A stretch of DNA of 64,000 nt from Chitinophaga fulva (GTDB taxonomy: Bacteria; Bacteroidota; Bacteroidia; Chitinophagales; Chitinophagaceae). Both the position numbers and the translations under genes were made by a program. Shown here piece after piece: positions 61,107 through 64,000 of this stretch. Within the stretch, counting starts at the first letter, position 1. Each line of letters begins with the position of its first letter. Location of the stretch: the NCBI RefSeq assembly GCF_012927205.1, contig NZ_JABBGC010000004.1:846485-910484 (forward strand). The letters run 5' to 3'. The notes beneath the pieces were generated by a model. It ran no database searches, was not told the origin of the DNA, and saw only the letters and a program-made list of their open reading frames with translations.

Positions 61107-61835
61107 ATGCCTGCCACGTACGTTATTGGCGATATTCACGGCGCCCTGAAAGCACTGAAACAGCTGCTGGAAAGGATCGGGCCGGAAAAGGACGACCGGT
61201 TTATTTTTCTGGGGGATTATGTAGATGGCTGGTCTGAGTCTGCTGAACTGATACAGTTCCTGATGGAGCTGTCTGCGCAGTATACCTGCATATTCATTAA
61301 GGGCAACCACGATGCCTGGTGCGAGATGTGGCTGGCCGGCGAACAGCCAGTTGTCAGCTGGCTGCAGCATGGTGGCAGGGCTACAGTGGCCAGTTACAAT
61401 AAGCTGTCTGAGAAAGAAAAGTTACATCACCTGGCTTTCTTTAACCGGATGCTGAATTTTTACGAAGAGAATGACAGACTGTTCATCCATGCGGGTTTTG
61501 CTTCTATGCATGGCCCTGCGTATGAACGCTTTGAGGGCATGTGTTACTGGGACCGCACGTTGTGGGAACTGGCTTTGTCCATGGACAGGAAGCTAAAAAA
61601 GGACGCCGTCAATTATCCCAAACGGTTACTGCTATACGACGAAATATATATCGGTCATACCCCTACGCTGAATTATGATGAAGAAATGCCGATGCACCGG
61701 GTGAATGTGTATAACGTGGATACCGGCGCGGCCTTTACCGGCAAACTTTCAGCGATGAACATAGATACGAAGGAAGTATGGCAGAGCGATCCTGCTTACC
61801 TGTTGTACCCCAACGAAAAAGGCCGGAATCCATGA
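61107..61835 (+). CDS. PPP-type metallophosphoesterase
   Basis: A 242-residue calcineurin-like phosphoesterase of the PPP group. GDIHG (8-12), GDYVDG (36-41) and GNHD (66-69) are intact, with later histidines in FIHAGF and YIGHTPT. The likely activity is protein or nucleotide (ApaH/PrpE-like) phosphatase. It is the last gene of a four-gene operon. Confidence 0.9.
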   Translation: MPATYVIGDIHGALKALKQLLERIGPEKDDRFIFLGDYVDGWSESAELIQFLMELSAQYTCIFIKGNHDAWCEMWLAGEQPVVSWLQHGGRATVASYNKLSEKEKLHHLAFFNRMLNFYEENDRLFIHAGFASMHGPAYERFEGMCYWDRTLWELALSMDRKLKKDAVNYPKRLLLYDEIYIGHTPTLNYDEEMPMHRVNVYNVDTGAAFTGKLSAMNIDTKEVWQSDPAYLLYPNEKGRNP

Positions 61836-61872
61836 TCCCGGCCCCACTTAAACCCTAACTGAACCTGAACCA

Positions 61873-62676
61873 CTAGTATTCCGAAATAGGATAGCTGTTG
61901 CAATGTCCGTTGCCGTAGTTGGTACGGCTGAATGTACCCTGAGGCGTTTTATTGAGCGTTATTCCGGATACCGGCAGGTACCCGGATTCACCGTAGCAAG
62001 ACCATCTAAGCACCAGCGGGTTCATGGCGTTCACATCTACCGACATCAATCCCAGGTCCTGGATACCCAAGTGATAATAAGCATCCTGTACTTCCAGTAC
62101 ATTGTCCAGATCATCGTCAGGTGTCTGTTCACCAGCTTTCCAGACGATATCGCGGTAAGCGTCGAAATTGATAAACCAGCTGCCCTCTTTTTTCAGTACG
62201 CCGTTAGTGATAACCAGGTTACGCACTTTCCGGGCATTGCTATAACCGAAATTATAGTTGCCCTCTACTTTTACACCGTTCACCATATAGTTAATGAGCT
62301 GGATCATCAGTGCGCCATTGGTCTCATTATAATCCAGCACCAACTGCCCCTGTCGTATATATTTATCTGTACAGGTTTTTGAGGGGTTGAAGGAGAGCGT
62401 GATTTTCCGGTGGCCTTCCGGTGTGAGGCCGGTGGTGACATCGGCGCAGGCGAGGCATTGACTGCCATTCTTATATCCGTCGAGGTTACTCAGTACTTTC
62501 AATGCAATGTAATCCAGTTCATTGATGGCCGCTTCTACTTTCACGAGGGCTTTACCATAAGCATCCAGCTTGCTGGTTTTATCGTTGCCTTCTGGTGGAA
62601 CCGGATGGGGAGTGTCTCTTTTTCTACAGGAGAGCAGCAGGCATAGCATAAACAGATAGAAGATAGTCCTTTGCAT
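61873..62676 (-). CDS. Lipoprotein of unknown function
   Basis: A 267-residue predicted lipoprotein: a signal peptide ends in a lipobox with Cys17 (LLSC), followed by a Pro-rich linker and a domain with two cysteine pairs (SQCLACADV, and KTCTDK, then WSCYGESG and NGHCNSY). The domain is mostly beta-strand by eye. No family was recognised. It is encoded convergently to the metallophosphoesterase. Confidence 0.65.
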   Translation of the reverse strand: MQRTIFYLFMLCLLLSCRKRDTPHPVPPEGNDKTSKLDAYGKALVKVEAAINELDYIALKVLSNLDGYKNGSQCLACADVTTGLTPEGHRKITLSFNPSKTCTDKYIRQGQLVLDYNETNGALMIQLINYMVNGVKVEGNYNFGYSNARKVRNLVITNGVLKKEGSWFINFDAYRDIVWKAGEQTPDDDLDNVLEVQDAYYHLGIQDLGLMSVDVNAMNPLVLRWSCYGESGYLPVSGITLNKTPQGTFSRTNYGNGHCNSYPISEY

Positions 62677-62773
62677 ATTGGGGTTGTATTATGACAGCAA
62701 AGGTAGAAAAGGAAGGGGGCGGGGCATCGGTAGTAATATCGGAAGAAAAAAATCAGGGAAAACACGTAGAAAT

Positions 62774-62885
62774 GATTTTCGATTTTTTGATTTTTGAATT
62801 TAGGGATTTTAAAAAAATGCAGCGGAGGTCAACATCATGTAACCTCCGCTGCATTTTAAATATCTAAATCAAAAAATCGTAAATC
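62774..62885. repeat. Nested A+T-rich palindromic element D
   Basis: Outer arms 62774-62795 and 62864-62885 are inverted 22-base copies with three mismatches, again containing AAATCAAAAAATCG. They enclose a perfect 16-bp hairpin (62814-62829 with 62842-62857, GCAGCGGAGGT core). The element lies 6 bases after the stop of the TonB-type gene, as elements A and B do for theirs. Confidence 0.7.
62814..62857 (-). terminator. Hairpin terminator inside element D
   Basis: A perfect 16-bp stem with a 12-base loop and U-rich ends on both strands, 34 bases after the stop of the minus-strand barrel gene. It should stop transcription of that gene. Confidence 0.75.
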
Positions 62886-62891
62886 AAAAAA

Positions 62892-64000
62892 TTACTGTAC
62901 AACTTCCTGCATGCCTTGCATGCCGCCGGCCATGTTCTTACGTTTGAACAGGGTCATATCCACTTTACCGAAGCGGTAAGCGAAGTTGAGGCGGATCATC
63001 TGCGGGTCACGGAGACGGTTGTAGTATTGCGTAAAGTAAATGCTTTCAGAATACTGGTCCATTTTGCGGCTTCTGAAGATATCGGCGAAGCTCAGTGTCA
63101 CGGAGGCAGCATTGTTTTTCAGGAAGCTCTTCTTGATAGCGGCGTCTACTGCATAGAAAGAGGCAATGTAACCCTGTGAAGCGTTCTGTGACTGCTGCAT
63201 AGGAGGACCGTCCTGTCTGCCTTTGTTGTCATTGACAGGCAGGTTGGATTTGGACTGGTACAGACCGGTCAGCTGTATTTCAAAATTGAGCGGCAGTTTG
63301 AAAGTGTTGTTCAACTTGCCGAACCAGGCCCACCGGGCGTCTTGTGAAGGTTGTCCGGTGTTGTCTGTATTGATCTTTGAATTATAGATGTTCACGTTGG
63401 CTGACAGTGACCACCATTTGTTGATGGTGTTCATAGAGGTCAGTTCTGCACCCATGGCGTAGCTGGAGTTGGCGTTGATGTACGTGTTAACCAGCAGTTC
63501 AGCGCCATTGGCAGGATCGGTTTCCTTGGTGAGGAAACGGGTGATCAGGCCGTTGGTGTGCTTGTAGTACACCGTACCCATGAAGGTGTTGTTGCCTTTG
63601 AACGTTTTGAGGTAAGACAATTCCAAAGAGTTGGTGAACTCAGGCACCAGACCAGGATTACCTTTGGTGATGTTCAGTTTATCGGTAGAATCGGTAAACG
63701 GAATCAGCTGGAAGAAATTCGGTCTGTTAATGCGGCGGGTATAGCTCACCTGCAGTTCCTGCTCATGTTTCAGCTTCTGGCTGAGGAAGATGGAGGGGAA
63801 CAGGCTCACCGGATAATTGTTTTTGAACGTTTGTTTTACGTTGATCAATTCGCCGTTGTAGTCAGAGCTTTCTGCGCGCAGACCGGCTTTATAACTGAAG
63901 TTTTTGATGTTGTGTGAGATGCTGGCGTACGCAGCATATACATTATCAGTGTTTTTGAAATTGTTGGACGCACCCGGGATCAACCTGTAGTCGGTGATCT
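62892..64000 (-). CDS. Outer membrane beta-barrel protein, TonB-receptor type, C-terminal part
   Basis: The frame is open to the window edge, so only the last 369 residues or so are seen. They form barrel strands with many aromatic and Asn/Thr residues, for example QELQVSYTRRINRPNFFQL and NPGLVPEFTNSLELSY, and match the outer-membrane beta-barrel family (OMP_b-brl_3) common in Bacteroidota. The C-terminus (KRKNMAGGMQGMQEVVQ) is a methionine/glycine-rich tail after the last strand. The N-terminal plug lies outside the window. Confidence 0.85.
   Translation of the reverse strand, partial: ITDYRLIPGASNNFKNTDNVYAAYASISHNIKNFSYKAGLRAESSDYNGELINVKQTFKNNYPVSLFPSIFLSQKLKHEQELQVSYTRRINRPNFFQLIPFTDSTDKLNITKGNPGLVPEFTNSLELSYLKTFKGNNTFMGTVYYKHTNGLITRFLTKETDPANGAELLVNTYINANSSYAMGAELTSMNTINKWWSLSANVNIYNSKINTDNTGQPSQDARWAWFGKLNNTFKLPLNFEIQLTGLYQSKSNLPVNDNKGRQDGPPMQQSQNASQGYIASFYAVDAAIKKSFLKNNAASVTLSFADIFRSRKMDQYSESIYFTQYYNRLRDPQMIRLNFAYRFGKVDMTLFKRKNMAGGMQGMQEVVQ

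Noticed and set aside
1..64000. tRNA, rRNA, CRISPR array, IS element or prophage
   Set aside because: No cloverleaf, spacer-repeat array, transposase, integrase or phage structural gene was found in the gaps between genes.

Overview
The window looks like chromosomal DNA of a Bacteroidota bacterium, most likely a Chitinophaga-type soil member of the Chitinophagaceae. The reasons are a SusC/SusD pair driven by an ECF sigma factor and a FecR anti-sigma factor, several promoter boxes of the form TAnnTTTG, Bacteroidota-type families (TlpA with a long N-terminal extension, large TonB-linked barrels) and very compact operons. No rRNA, tRNA, CRISPR array, transposase or phage gene was seen.

Layout. 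1-2019: the end of a DNA glycosylase, an SDR oxidoreductase and a phytanoyl-CoA dioxygenase-like enzyme. 2312-7853 (minus): a five-gene molybdenum hydroxylase operon in the order paoA, paoB, paoC, paoD/xdhC, mocA. 8025-15119 (minus): a carbohydrate-uptake-type unit of ECF sigma, FecR, SusC with an STN domain, and SusD. 15476-17237: a SUKH-domain protein and a TPR protein. 17319-23663: a small membrane protein, a Tat-exported sugar isomerase, signal peptidase I, and an AraC regulator/MFS exporter/amidohydrolase group. 23813-28683: a YheT hydrolase, an orphan FecR, then TetR and HelD with matching operators. 28721-44288: a GH116 glycosidase, DUF1543, TlpA, thiolase, a 2-hydroxyacid dehydrogenase, a P-type cation ATPase, a GT39 transferase, two unknown genes, and a REC-Crp regulator with its soluble PAS kinase. 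44584-49722: pirin, a DUF3829-like lipoprotein, a sulfatase, a candidate small RNA, a Spy-like periplasmic protein and a second AraC regulator. 50315-59089: a ten-gene urease operon (ureA, B, C, E, F, G, D, a UreH-like metal transporter, a urea transporter and a TonB receptor). 59205-61835: a compact operon of a degenerate Nudix/NrtR-like regulator, DUF4291, a 2OG-Fe(II) oxygenase and a PPP-type metallophosphoesterase. 61873-64000: a lipoprotein and the end of a TonB-type barrel.

The most interesting points are the paired TetR-type operators that tie a TetR repressor to HelD, the Nudix/DUF4291/oxygenase/phosphatase operon, a family of nested A+T-rich palindromes each placed at the 3' end of a minus-strand gene, four GC-rich REP-like palindromes (one of which encodes the end of a protein), and a likely short RNA at about 48090-48195. 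All calls come from reading the sequence; no database search was possible.
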